The notes beneath the pieces are model-generated. The model was not told the origin of the DNA and made no database searches. It worked only from the letters and a program-made list of their open reading frames with translations. Below, piece after piece: positions 16,199-24,150 of a stretch of 40,566 nucleotides of DNA. Source of the stretch: Armatimonadia bacterium (GTDB lineage: Bacteria; Armatimonadota; Zipacnadia; UBA1398); the NCBI GenBank assembly GCA_014730065.1, contig WJIW01000117.1, positions 1-40,566 of the forward strand, written 5' to 3'. Each line of letters begins with the position of its first letter. Position 1 is the first letter of the stretch. The position numbers and the translations under genes were made by a program.

Positions 16199-16405
16199 AT
16201 GTCCAGAAGTCAGTGGTGGACGACGGCATTGGTGCTCGCTTCACTGATGGCAGGTCTCTTGGTGGCCATCGCCGGGTGCACATCCAAGGGCGAGAACGTG
16301 GGTGCTGCCGCATCGGGCGATCCCGAGAAGAAGGCTCAGGGCAAGGCGATGATGGAGAAGGCACAGCGCGAGCGGATGGGTGGCGGCGCGAAGAAGGGCG
16401 GCTAG
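16199..16405 (+). CDS. Small lipoprotein
   Basis: This 68-residue protein has a lipoprotein signal: a hydrophobic stretch (TTALVLASLMAGLLVA) ending in the lipobox IAGC, with Cys at residue 27 the lipidation site. The mature part is 42 residues, Lys/Gly/Met-rich and probably disordered (KGENVGAAASGD, then KAQGKAMMEKAQRERMGGG). ATG 16199 has GAGGAGGG 6 bases upstream; a longer upstream reading frame without ribosome site is ignored. It is transcribed from a strong promoter that shares its operator with the lacI-type gene. No function is known; co-regulation suggests a role in the same nutrient response. Confidence 0.75.
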   Translation: MSRSQWWTTALVLASLMAGLLVAIAGCTSKGENVGAAASGDPEKKAQGKAMMEKAQRERMGGGAKKGG

Positions 16406-16419
16406 CACCCACGGATCTG

Positions 16420-16442
16420 GGCCGCGGCGTAGCGGCGCGGCC
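16420..16442. terminator. GC hairpin between convergent lipoprotein and hflX genes
   Basis: GGCCGCG (16420-16426) pairs with CGCGGCC (16436-16442) around a 9-base loop, 14 bases past the lipoprotein stop and 44 bases past the hflX stop on the other strand. Its place between convergent genes suggests a shared terminator, but there is no T-tract. Confidence 0.35.
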
Positions 16443-16486
16443 GCCGATTCCGGTGCTCGGATGATCGACGGCCACGCCTCGCCACA

Positions 16487-17785
16487 TCACAACTTGACGG
16501 CGAACTCCTCCAGTCGCCCGCGCAGGTCCTCGGGCACTCGGGCGACGACGCGTATGCCGTCCTCCGTGTACTCCTGCTCGAGCAGGCTGCCCCGCTCGTG
16601 CAGCTCCGAGACCAGGCTCATCTGGTCGAAGGGAAGATGGGCCTCGATCTGACGATCACCCGCCTCGGCGTGGCCGTCGATGGCCTGGATGAGCTCCTCG
16701 ATACCGTCGCCCGTGCGCGCCGAGACCTTCAGCACGTCGGGCTCGGAGGTCGAGGGCAGTCCATCGTCCAGCTTCGCGACGGTATCGCACTTGTTGAGTA
16801 CGGTCACGATGGGCAGGTCCAGGGCGCCGATCTCGTCCAAGGTCTCCAGGACGCTGCCGATCTTCTCCGCCGCTTGGGGATCGCCGGCATCGACCACATG
16901 GAGCAGGAGGTCCGCGTCCCGCGCCTCCTCCAGCGTCGAGCTGAAGGCGGCGATGAGGCTCGTCGGCAGGCGGTCGATGAATCCGACGGTATCGGTAACG
17001 ACCACGCGCCTGCCGCCCGGCAGCTCGACGCCCTTGGTGGTGGCGTCGAGGGTCGCGAAGAGCATGTTGTCCACGTACGTCTCCGCCCCCGCCAGCCGGT
17101 TGAGCAAGGTGGATTTGCCCGCATTGGTGTACCCCACCAGGGCGACCCGGAAGGGTCCCACGCCATCGCGCGAATCCCGCTCCATCCGCCGACGCTTGCC
17201 GATCTCCTCGATCTCCTTGCGTAGCCTGGAGATGCGGTTGCGGATGCGCCGGCGATCCACCTCCAGCTTCGTCTCACCGGGGCCTCGGGTGCCGATGCCG
17301 CCGGCTAGCCGGGAGAGCACCTCGCCCCGACCCATGAGCCGGGGCAGGCGGTACTCGAGCTGGGCCAGCTCCACCTGGACCTTGCCCTCGCGAGACCGCG
17401 CTCGGTGGGCGAAGATGTCCAGGATCACCTCGGTGCGATCCACCACGGGCGTATCCAGGATCTTCTCCATGTTGCGCTGTTGGGCGGGGGTCAGGGGGTC
17501 GCTGGTAGCGACCACCGTGGCCTCCTCCAGCACCAGCAGCTCCTTGGCTTCCTGGACCTTGCCCTTGCCCAGGTACGTCTTAGGATCGGGCTTACTTAGC
17601 TTCTGGCTCACCATGGCCACGGGGTCGAGCCACGCATTGCGAGCCAGCTCCTCCATCTCGGCGAAGGTGCGCTCGAAGGTGCCATCGCCCGGATCCATGC
17701 CGAGGACGATCGCACGCTCGGCCTGCTGGGCCAGGCCCTTCTCGGCGCGTATGTCTACCCAGTCAAAGCGTTGCTGTTCCGCCAT
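16487..17785 (-). CDS. hflX: Ribosome-associated GTPase HflX
   Basis: This 432-residue protein has the two-domain HflX layout. The N-terminal nucleotide-binding-like domain contains the glycine-rich segment (GGIGTRGPGETKLE) and a coiled coil (RNRISRLRKEIEEIGKRRR). The GTPase domain contains G1 GYTNAGKST, G3 DTVGFI and G4 NKCD, with SARTG as G5. HflX binds 50S subunits and rescues or splits stalled ribosomes under stress. The start ATG has GGGAG 7 bases upstream. It is the last gene of a four-gene minus-strand operon, 40 bases after dapL, and converges on the lipoprotein gene. Confidence 0.95.
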   Translation of the reverse strand: MAEQQRFDWVDIRAEKGLAQQAERAIVLGMDPGDGTFERTFAEMEELARNAWLDPVAMVSQKLSKPDPKTYLGKGKVQEAKELLVLEEATVVATSDPLTPAQQRNMEKILDTPVVDRTEVILDIFAHRARSREGKVQVELAQLEYRLPRLMGRGEVLSRLAGGIGTRGPGETKLEVDRRRIRNRISRLRKEIEEIGKRRRMERDSRDGVGPFRVALVGYTNAGKSTLLNRLAGAETYVDNMLFATLDATTKGVELPGGRRVVVTDTVGFIDRLPTSLIAAFSSTLEEARDADLLLHVVDAGDPQAAEKIGSVLETLDEIGALDLPIVTVLNKCDTVAKLDDGLPSTSEPDVLKVSARTGDGIEELIQAIDGHAEAGDRQIEAHLPFDQMSLVSELHERGSLLEQEYTEDGIRVVARVPEDLRGRLEEFAVKL

Positions 17786-17825
17786 GTGTCACTCCCTTGC
17801 ACAGGGAGGCACGCTTCCTCGGGGC

Positions 17826-19010
17826 TCACCCAAAGCTGAGGCCCAGGCGGCTGATCCGCGCTATGGCCTCGGCGATGCGAGCCTCCACGTCATCGGCCCT
17901 AAGGGTCAGCGAGAACCTGATGAATCCCTCGCCGTACTCGCCGTAGGACGAGCCGGGAATGGTGATGACGTGAGCCTCGGAGAGGATCCTCGCCGACGCG
18001 TCGGCCGAGGTCATCCCCTTGGGGCTCGGAGCCCATACGAAGAAGGTGCCCTGGGGCGGGTCCACCGGCCATCCGATGGACCGAAGCCCCTCGACTAGAG
18101 TATCCCGCCGCGACTGGTAGACGTCGCGCACCATGCGGGCGTGGTCCCCTCCGCGAGCGAGGGTGACGGCGCCCGCCTGCTGCAGGGCGGGGAAGACGTT
18201 GGAGTCCACGTACGACTTCATGCGCGACACGCCGGCCACGCCGTCCCTGGATCCGCAGACCCAGCCGAGTCGCCAGCCGGTCATGCAGTAGGTCTTGGAG
18301 AAGGAGTGGAACTCGATCGCCCGCTCCATCCCTCCATCGACCGCCAGGATCGAGGGCGGGGCCTCGTGGCCGTAGTACAGCTCCGAGTACGCCGCATCGT
18401 TGCAGATGAGGATGTCGTGCTTCTCGGCGAACTCGATGGCCCGCTTGAAGAACTCCTCGGTGGCCACGGCTCCCGTGGGGTTGTGGGGGTAGTTCAGGTA
18501 CAGGAGCTTGGCTCGACCGGCGATGTCCTCGGGTATGGCGTCCAGATCGGGCAGGTAGCCCGCCTCGGGGAGCAGAGGCATGGCGTAGGCCTCACCGCCG
18601 GCGAACTGGGTGTTGAAGGTGTACACGCCATAGCCGGGGGTGGGCACCAAGCTGACGTCGCCCGTGTCGATGTACGCCCAGGCCGCCTTGGCCAGGGCCT
18701 CCTTGGAGCCGATGGTGACCTTGACCTCACCCTTGGGGTCGAGATCGACGCCGAACCGCTCCCCGAACCAGGTAGAGACCGATTCCAGGAATGCGGGCAG
18801 GCCGTACGAGCTCTCATCATAGTTGTTCATCGGTCCAACTTCGATGGCGCTCGCCAGGGCTTGCTTGGCGCACTCCGGTGGCGGCAGGTCGGGGTCACCG
18901 ATGCCGAAGTCGATCAGATCCCAGCCTTCCGCCAGGGCCCGGTCTTTGAGCCGGGCTATCTCGGCGAAGGGGTAGGGTGGTATGGCCTGTAGGCGCTGGG
19001 CTTGCTCCAA
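17826..19010 (-). CDS. dapL: LL-diaminopimelate aminotransferase
   Basis: This 394-residue PLP-dependent fold-type I aminotransferase is of class I/II. The PLP lysine is in HSFSKTYCMTGWRLGW, the cofactor Asn-Pro loop is LNYPHNPTGA, and Asp of the pyridine contact is in CNDAAYSELYY. The N-terminus (FAEIARLKDRALAEGWDLIDFGIGDPD) matches the DapL branch, which converts tetrahydrodipicolinate directly to LL-diaminopimelate using glutamate. Its position immediately after dapF supports that role in lysine and peptidoglycan synthesis over other aminotransferase roles. Translation begins at TTG 19010 with GGAGGAG 5-6 bases upstream; no ATG is near. The 84-base gap to dapF contains a GC-rich inverted repeat at 19042-19060. 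Confidence 0.85.
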   Translation of the reverse strand: MEQAQRLQAIPPYPFAEIARLKDRALAEGWDLIDFGIGDPDLPPPECAKQALASAIEVGPMNNYDESSYGLPAFLESVSTWFGERFGVDLDPKGEVKVTIGSKEALAKAAWAYIDTGDVSLVPTPGYGVYTFNTQFAGGEAYAMPLLPEAGYLPDLDAIPEDIAGRAKLLYLNYPHNPTGAVATEEFFKRAIEFAEKHDILICNDAAYSELYYGHEAPPSILAVDGGMERAIEFHSFSKTYCMTGWRLGWVCGSRDGVAGVSRMKSYVDSNVFPALQQAGAVTLARGGDHARMVRDVYQSRRDTLVEGLRSIGWPVDPPQGTFFVWAPSPKGMTSADASARILSEAHVITIPGSSYGEYGEGFIRFSLTLRADDVEARIAEAIARISRLGLSFG

Positions 19011-19094
19011 AGGGGCTCCTCCTCAGTAGCCGGGTATGTCCGCCGACCCCTGGGGCCGGCGCTAGGTCGCGAGAAGTCGATCCATGGAATGGGG

Positions 19095-19964
19095 TTAGAG
19101 TCGAGGAAGCCGATCGAGCTCGATCTCGCCCACGAAGGCGGTTACCGCCGGTCCGCGCATCAGTACGTTCCCCTCGGGTTTCCAGTGGATCCGTAGGTCC
19201 CCTCCGGGCATGTGGACCACGGCCTGTCTTCCCGAGCGGCCGGAGACGGCGCCGGCGACCGTGGCTGCGCACGCACCCGTGCCGCACGCTAGGGTCAGTC
19301 CGGCTCCGCGCTCCCAAACGCGCAGGGAGAGCTCGTCATCGGCTATCACTTGGACCAGATGAACATTGGTTCTCTCCGGAAACTCCTCATGGTGCTCGAT
19401 CGCCGGACCGAGATGGGCGAGATCCATCGCGCTCGGGTCCTCGACGAATATAACACAATGGGGGTTGCCCATGGAAACGCAGGTTACCGGGAAGGCCTGA
19501 TCGCCCACCATCAGGGTCTCGTCGATCACGTGGGCGGCGGGGTCTTGGCCCGGTCCGACGCGCATGGGGATGGACGCGCGTCCCAGCAGGGGACGCCCCA
19601 TGTCCACCTCCACCTCGCCGGCATCGGGACGCTCGGAGGCCAGCAGCCGGGCCGTCGTCACTCCGCCCGGAGTGTCTATGGTAATCGCGTCGGCCGTGGT
19701 TCGTCCCGTATGCCTCAGGAACCGGGCGAAGCAGCGGAGTCCGTTGCCGCACATGCCGCGGGTGCCGTCGGGGTTGACCATGATCATCTCGAAGTCGGCG
19801 GCGTCGGAGGGCACAGCGATGAGGACCCCATCGGATCCGATGCCGAAGGTGCGGTCACACAGACCCGGCGCTGCCTCCTCCGCGTCCCTCGCCACCTCGG
19901 GGTCGTCCAGAGCATCCACCACGACGAAGTCATTGCCTAGTCCGTGTAACTTATGGAACGTCAA
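19095..19964 (-). CDS. dapF: Diaminopimelate epimerase
   Basis: This 289-residue cytoplasmic, cofactor-free racemase converts LL- to meso-diaminopimelate, the direct precursor of peptidoglycan cross-links and of lysine. Both catalytic cysteines are present: Cys72 in MCGNGLRC and the second in LACGTGACA (near residue 220). Other family signatures are the N-terminal KLHGLGNDFVVVDA and FGIGSDG. Translation must start at TTG 19964, since no other start codon fits the family's N-terminus; the ribosome site is weak. It lies 27 bases after the vWA-like protein gene, so translation may be coupled to it, and 84 bases before dapL. Confidence 0.95.
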   Translation of the reverse strand: MTFHKLHGLGNDFVVVDALDDPEVARDAEEAAPGLCDRTFGIGSDGVLIAVPSDAADFEMIMVNPDGTRGMCGNGLRCFARFLRHTGRTTADAITIDTPGGVTTARLLASERPDAGEVEVDMGRPLLGRASIPMRVGPGQDPAAHVIDETLMVGDQAFPVTCVSMGNPHCVIFVEDPSAMDLAHLGPAIEHHEEFPERTNVHLVQVIADDELSLRVWERGAGLTLACGTGACAATVAGAVSGRSGRQAVVHMPGGDLRIHWKPEGNVLMRGPAVTAFVGEIELDRLPRL

Positions 19965-19991
19965 AGAGCGGCCAGCACCTTCCCGGCGGAA

Positions 19992-22211
19992 TCAGCGCGA
20001 TGCCTCATCCTCATTGGTCGGCGGGAGTTCGACGCGGGTAACCTCGCCTCCTCGTACCACAATCTCATCATCGTAACTGGCCCCCTGGGGGCTGAGGACG
20101 CTGACGGCGTAGCGCCCCGGCAGTACCTCGACGAGCTCACCCGAATCCAGGGTCGCCGCGGGCTCGGGCTCCGCGCCCTCGGTCAGCCGGTACAGCCCGA
20201 TACGCGCCTGGGTTCCCAATGCCAGGGAGACCGCTCCCGTGGCTCCGAACTGCACGACTCCGTCCTCGGCCTCGCGGATCTCCAGGTCGGTGACCAGAAG
20301 CCGGGGATAGGTCCACAGATCCAGCTCGTAGGAGCCCGGCAGAATGTCCTGACCCCGGCCCGTGACGCCGCTGGCCAGGGCATCGCCGGTCACCGCGTCG
20401 ATGACGTTGTACTTGACCCTGGCGGGGTCTCCAGCGTGATTCAGCAGCCCAACGAGGAGGCGGACCAGTCGGCCCAGGGAGTGGGTGGTCACCTGCCCGG
20501 ACGTCACGTCCAACTCCAGGCTCGCATCGGGCCAGCCTGCCAAGGAAACCTCGTACCGGCCCGGGGACACGAGCACCGTGTCGCCCGTCAGGCCCGCGAT
20601 CAGCTCGTCGGGATTGTGCACCGGGCGTGCCGTCCAGGCCCACTCGACGGGCTGGCCATCGGAGCTCAGCAGCTCCACACGAATGGCGCCCTGGGCGGGT
20701 ACGTCGATCCGACGCCCTTGCCCCGGCTCCAGGCGTACCTGCATCTCCGTGGGCGGCCGGGTGTCGAGTCGGAGATCCCATGATCCGGGCGGAGCGAGCA
20801 GCGCCCTATTCGTCTCGCCGGTCAGCGGGTCGCCGCCATCGCGGCTAAGGCTGAAGGCCACGGTGGCCTCGGCCTCCGGACCCTCCAGCGTCACGTGCAG
20901 GCGAACCCAGTCGGACAGATCCACCTCGGTAAGCTCTCCGGCCACAACGCCAACGCGATCACTTCGGTACTGGGGTCCGTCGGTGCTGACGACCCGGTAA
21001 GTGCCCGGCGGAAGTGGAACCCACTGCCCCATGCGAGCCCCGCCCACGCGCTGGCTCGATCCGTCGACCTGGATCTCGATGGGATATGCCTGGCCTTCGG
21101 GCTCGGGCGGAGCGACCCGCAGCGCGCCCATCTCGCCCAGCCTCTGTACTCCGCTGGCGTACATCTCCACGGCGCGCGTCAGGTTGGGCCGGGTGAAGAC
21201 TAAAGCCCGGTACAGCCCCTCGTCCAAGGCGATGGGGCGTCCCGCAAGGATCCAGCCACGGGGACCGGGCTCGCCCGGCTCATAGAAGATAATGGGGGTG
21301 GGCGGCAGGTCGATGGGCGAGTGGATCACCGGCGTGAGGGTGAGGGCGCCTCCGACGGGGGCCAGATAGCCCCCCGCATCGACCGCGATGTCGTCGTCCC
21401 AGAGCAGCTCGACGTTGCGCCACCCATCCGCCTCCTCGGGTGACTGGTAACTCAGTGCGACGGCTCTGCCAAGGCTGGATGCGATGTCCTCGGCGGCGGC
21501 TCCAGCCCCGGCTACATCGCCTAGGGACACGACCTGCCCGCCGCTGGCCCGGGCGGCCTCGACGACCGATGGCTCCCCGCCGACCGATGCCGAAAGAGAG
21601 TGGATCACGCCGCCGGCGAAGGGCGCCAGCACCGCGGGGGCGTTCCTGGCCACATGGGATACGGGGTCCTGGCCGGCGTGCAGCACGACCATGCAGCGGG
21701 GACCGGGGGCTTCGGCCAGGGCATCGATGGCCGCCACTATGCCGTCCCGCACCCGGCCCACGGGATCGGCGAAGAGCTCCGCGACCACGCTCCGGAGCCG
21801 GTCGCCCCCTCGGGCGAATCCGACGGTCCGGACCGTCTCTCCCGCTAGCACGATGCCGATCTGGGTCTCGGGTGGCAGGCTCGAGGCAAGAGAGGCCAGG
21901 GCCGCGGCGAAGACCGCGCGCTCCTTCTCAGCCTCGGGTCCGCACTCGATGACCACGACGAGCCAGAAGGGCTCGGTCTCGCGCACCTGGATGGGAACTG
22001 GCGGGGCGTCGCCCTCCACGGCACGAGCGGCCGGGAGCTGGCCATCCTCCAGCTCACCCGGATCCACGATCACCTCGACACACGGGGGCTGGGACGAGTA
22101 GGTGGACAGGACCTCGGGAGCGACGGTCTGCGCCGTCGCCGCCCCGACGAAACAGAGACACGCCCAGGCGCCCAGGGCTGCACGTAGGATGTTGGTCGGC
22201 ACCGTTCTCAA
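19992..22211 (-). CDS. Secreted vWA-like protein with degenerate MIDAS and repeated beta-sandwich modules
   Basis: This 739-residue protein has a signal peptide (ILRAALGAWACLCFVGAATAQ). Residues about 75-270 read as a von Willebrand factor A fold: FWLVVVIECGPEAE aligns with the first strand and metal site, but the DxSxS motif is replaced by ECGPE, so metal-dependent adhesion is doubtful. From about residue 370 on, at least four beta-sandwich-like repeats recur with a common pattern, for example LPPGTYRVVS, VSPGRYEVSL, ILPGSYELDL and VLPGRYAVSV, each followed by a Val-rich strand. It is probably an extracellular or periplasmic structural protein. Translation starts at TTG 22211 (GGGAGGA upstream) with GTG 22202 as an alternative. 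It heads the operon with dapF, dapL and hflX. No specific function is assigned. Confidence 0.75.
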   Translation of the reverse strand: MRTVPTNILRAALGAWACLCFVGAATAQTVAPEVLSTYSSQPPCVEVIVDPGELEDGQLPAARAVEGDAPPVPIQVRETEPFWLVVVIECGPEAEKERAVFAAALASLASSLPPETQIGIVLAGETVRTVGFARGGDRLRSVVAELFADPVGRVRDGIVAAIDALAEAPGPRCMVVLHAGQDPVSHVARNAPAVLAPFAGGVIHSLSASVGGEPSVVEAARASGGQVVSLGDVAGAGAAAEDIASSLGRAVALSYQSPEEADGWRNVELLWDDDIAVDAGGYLAPVGGALTLTPVIHSPIDLPPTPIIFYEPGEPGPRGWILAGRPIALDEGLYRALVFTRPNLTRAVEMYASGVQRLGEMGALRVAPPEPEGQAYPIEIQVDGSSQRVGGARMGQWVPLPPGTYRVVSTDGPQYRSDRVGVVAGELTEVDLSDWVRLHVTLEGPEAEATVAFSLSRDGGDPLTGETNRALLAPPGSWDLRLDTRPPTEMQVRLEPGQGRRIDVPAQGAIRVELLSSDGQPVEWAWTARPVHNPDELIAGLTGDTVLVSPGRYEVSLAGWPDASLELDVTSGQVTTHSLGRLVRLLVGLLNHAGDPARVKYNVIDAVTGDALASGVTGRGQDILPGSYELDLWTYPRLLVTDLEIREAEDGVVQFGATGAVSLALGTQARIGLYRLTEGAEPEPAATLDSGELVEVLPGRYAVSVLSPQGASYDDEIVVRGGEVTRVELPPTNEDEASR

Positions 22212-22224
22212 CCGTCGTCTTCCT

Positions 22225-22266
22225 CCCTACCCGTATTGTAGGGGCGTCGCCCCCCGATGGGTAGGG
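22225..22266 (-). promoter_or_regulatory. Promoter-region inverted repeat and -10 box upstream of the vWA-like gene
   Basis: CCCTACCC (22225-22232) and GGGTAGGG (22259-22266) form a perfect 8-bp inverted repeat with a smaller GC hairpin inside. On the minus strand TACAAT (22240-22235) is a good -10 box, giving a start site near 22228 and a short leader to TTG 22211. The near arm of the repeat runs into the ribosome binding site. The rest of the 290-base divergent gap (22267-22501) shows no ORF or recognisable RNA. Confidence 0.4.
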
Positions 22267-22501
22267 TAGCGGCTCGGGAGGCCAATGGGAACGAGGATAG
22301 GCGAAGGAGCCGCCGGTGGCGAATGTCATCTCCCACCCAACCGCCGGGGGATGGCGAGGGGCTCGGTCCAGCCGGGTCGAGCCACCGCAACCCTCCGTTC
22401 GGACGCGAAACCTGGCCGTTGGGCCGCCGGCGGAGGAGAAGGGTACGCCCGGGGTGTAACCTGAGTACTCCGACCGGCCATTGGGAGGGGAGTGAGGTAC
22501 C

Positions 22502-23554
22502 CTGAAAGCAGTCGTTCTCGCCGCGGGCGAGGGAACGCGGATGCGGCCTCTGACGCTTACCCGGCCGAAGGTGCTGGTCCCCGCCGCGGGCTCGCCTCTC
22601 CTCGATCACGTCTTCCGCCGCCTGGCCGTCGCGGGCGTGGACAGCGCGCTCCTGGTGACCATGTACCTGCCCGAGCAGGTCGAGTCATGGGCCCGGGCGG
22701 CCGATCGCTATGGCATCGACATCGATCTGATCCACCAGCCCCGGGACCGCTACGGCACCGGGGCAGCCACACTCACGGCCAGGGATTGGGTCGACGGATC
22801 GGCCTTCCTCATGACCTTTGGCGACGTACTTGCCTCGGAGAGCCACTATCCAGCCCTCGTCGGGCTCCACAAGCGCCATCCCGATGCGACCATCCTCTCG
22901 GCCCATCGAGAGGAGATGGTGCGAGGAGGCCTGGTGCAGATCGATGGCGATGGCATTCTGGAGGCGATCATCGAGCGTCCGTCGGCTCCCGTGCCGTCGG
23001 GCCTGATCAACGCCGGCATCTTCCTGCTGCAGCCTGGCATCTTCGACGACCTCCAAGACTTGGCGCCCTCGCCTCGGGGCGAGTACGAGCTGACGGACGT
23101 GTTCCAGAAGATGGCCGAAGAGGGCCGGGCGCCCAAAGTGCTGGAGACCGACGACTACTGGGTGAACGTGAGCGGCGGCCCCGAGATCCTCGAGGTGCAG
23201 CGCCGGGTGCTCGATGAGTGGACTTCCGCGGCCGACGGCGACGGGGTCTTCATCGAGGAGGGTGCCGAAGTCTCCGGCGATGCTGAGCTGCGCGGGCCCC
23301 TGCGAATCTCGGCGGGGGCCAAGGTCGGGGCGGCTCATATCGGACCGTACGCTTCGGTCGGCGATGGGGCCCATGTGGACGATGGATCGGCGCTCGAAGA
23401 GTGTGGCGTCCTCCCCGGCGCCCACGTCGGCAGCGATTGCCGGCTGAGGTACGCCATTATCGGCGCGGGCGCGCGCATGGCCGACCGTGCGCGCCTCTGG
23501 GGCGAGGTGGACCGCACCTCGATCCTGGCCGACGGTGAGGAGCATGGTACCTGA
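22502..23554 (+). CDS. Sugar-phosphate nucleotidyltransferase with left-handed beta-helix tail, CTG start
   Basis: The protein is 350 residues when started at CTG 22502. The N-terminal signature then reads KAVVLAAGEGTRMRPLT, the nucleotide-binding loop of RmlA/GlmU/mannose-1-phosphate guanylyltransferase-like enzymes. The only in-frame ATG (22541) would cut off this loop, and an in-frame TGA at 22493-22495 blocks any upstream start. GAGG lies 4 bases before the CTG. The catalytic domain runs to about residue 235 (FGDVLASES, GLINAGIFLLQPG). A C-terminal left-handed beta-helix of hexapeptide repeats follows (about 245-325, VFIEEGAEVSGDAELRG). It makes an NDP-sugar for glycan synthesis; which nucleotide or sugar is not clear. 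Its stop overlaps the next start (TGATG). Confidence 0.85.
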   Translation: MKAVVLAAGEGTRMRPLTLTRPKVLVPAAGSPLLDHVFRRLAVAGVDSALLVTMYLPEQVESWARAADRYGIDIDLIHQPRDRYGTGAATLTARDWVDGSAFLMTFGDVLASESHYPALVGLHKRHPDATILSAHREEMVRGGLVQIDGDGILEAIIERPSAPVPSGLINAGIFLLQPGIFDDLQDLAPSPRGEYELTDVFQKMAEEGRAPKVLETDDYWVNVSGGPEILEVQRRVLDEWTSAADGDGVFIEEGAEVSGDAELRGPLRISAGAKVGAAHIGPYASVGDGAHVDDGSALEECGVLPGAHVGSDCRLRYAIIGAGARMADRARLWGEVDRTSILADGEEHGT

Positions 23555-24045
23555 TGTACCGTCGGCGTCCGTCTCGCCAGCAATCGGGGGGGCACGAGCC
23601 ACGGGATTGGGCGAAGATCGATCATGTCGTCCAGCGGCTGACGGCTGTGCTGGAGACACATGCGGCCCTTTCGGAGCGCATGCTGAGAGCGGCCGAGGCC
23701 GGAGATGCCGACAGCCTGGACAGCCTGATCGACGAGGCCGGACGTGAGCTTCAGCAGCTACCGCCTCTACAGATGGAGCTGGAGACCCACTGGCCGGGAG
23801 AGCCGGAGGAGCGGGAGCGCCATCTCGAGCAGGCTCCAGGTGATGTGCGAGACCGATGCCACCGCCTGACTGAGCTCACGCGCAGGGCGGAGGATCTGGA
23901 TGGGCGGGTGGCTGCGGCCCTGGAGGCCCAGATAGGCACACTGGAAGGTCAGCAGCGTGCGGTACGGCACGAGAAGAGGACGGGATCGAAGTTCCACCGT
24001 GGCATAGATGATAGGGGCGGCGGCCTCATCGACCGCACCCGGTAA
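23554..24045 (+). CDS. Helical protein, possibly FlgN-like chaperone
   Basis: This 163-residue, charged, alpha-helical protein has no signal or membrane segment. The pattern VVQRLTAVLETHAALSERML...DSLIDEAGRELQQLPPLQ, followed by LTELTRRAEDLDGRVAAALEAQI, resembles the antiparallel helical hairpin of FlgN/FliT flagellar export chaperones, which bind hook-filament junction proteins. This likeness is topological only. ATG 23554 overlaps the nucleotidyltransferase stop (TGATG), so translation is coupled. It stands just before the chemotaxis genes and 1.3 kb before a YvyF-like gene; in Bacillus yvyF and flgN (yvyG) are neighbours, which fits. It may otherwise be an unrelated small coiled-coil protein. 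Confidence 0.6.
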   Translation: MYRRRPSRQQSGGHEPRDWAKIDHVVQRLTAVLETHAALSERMLRAAEAGDADSLDSLIDEAGRELQQLPPLQMELETHWPGEPEERERHLEQAPGDVRDRCHRLTELTRRAEDLDGRVAAALEAQIGTLEGQQRAVRHEKRTGSKFHRGIDDRGGGLIDRTR

Positions 24046-24101
24046 GAGGCGGCGTACGTAGCCACCGGCTAGGGCTTGATCGAGCGTGAAGGGAACGACG
24101 C

Positions 24102-24119
24102 GACCTCGGTAGCGAGGTC
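24102..24119 (+). other. Perfect 7-bp hairpin before cheC
   Basis: GACCTCG (24102-24108) and CGAGGTC (24113-24119) pair around the tetraloop GTAG, 31 bases before the cheC start in a 105-base gap. No T-tract follows. It may separate the upstream two-gene unit from the chemotaxis genes or act in the cheC leader. Confidence 0.45.
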
Positions 24120-24150
24120 CGGATTCCACACACGGAAGGGGTGGACGGCG

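Noticed and set aside
22541-23554. ATG 22541 as start of the nucleotidyltransferase
   Set aside because: It would delete the nucleotide-binding loop that is encoded directly upstream in frame from CTG 22502.
24046-24150. Possible sRNA or riboswitch before cheC
   Set aside because: Only a 7-bp hairpin is present, with no conserved riboswitch core or promoter and T-tract pair.
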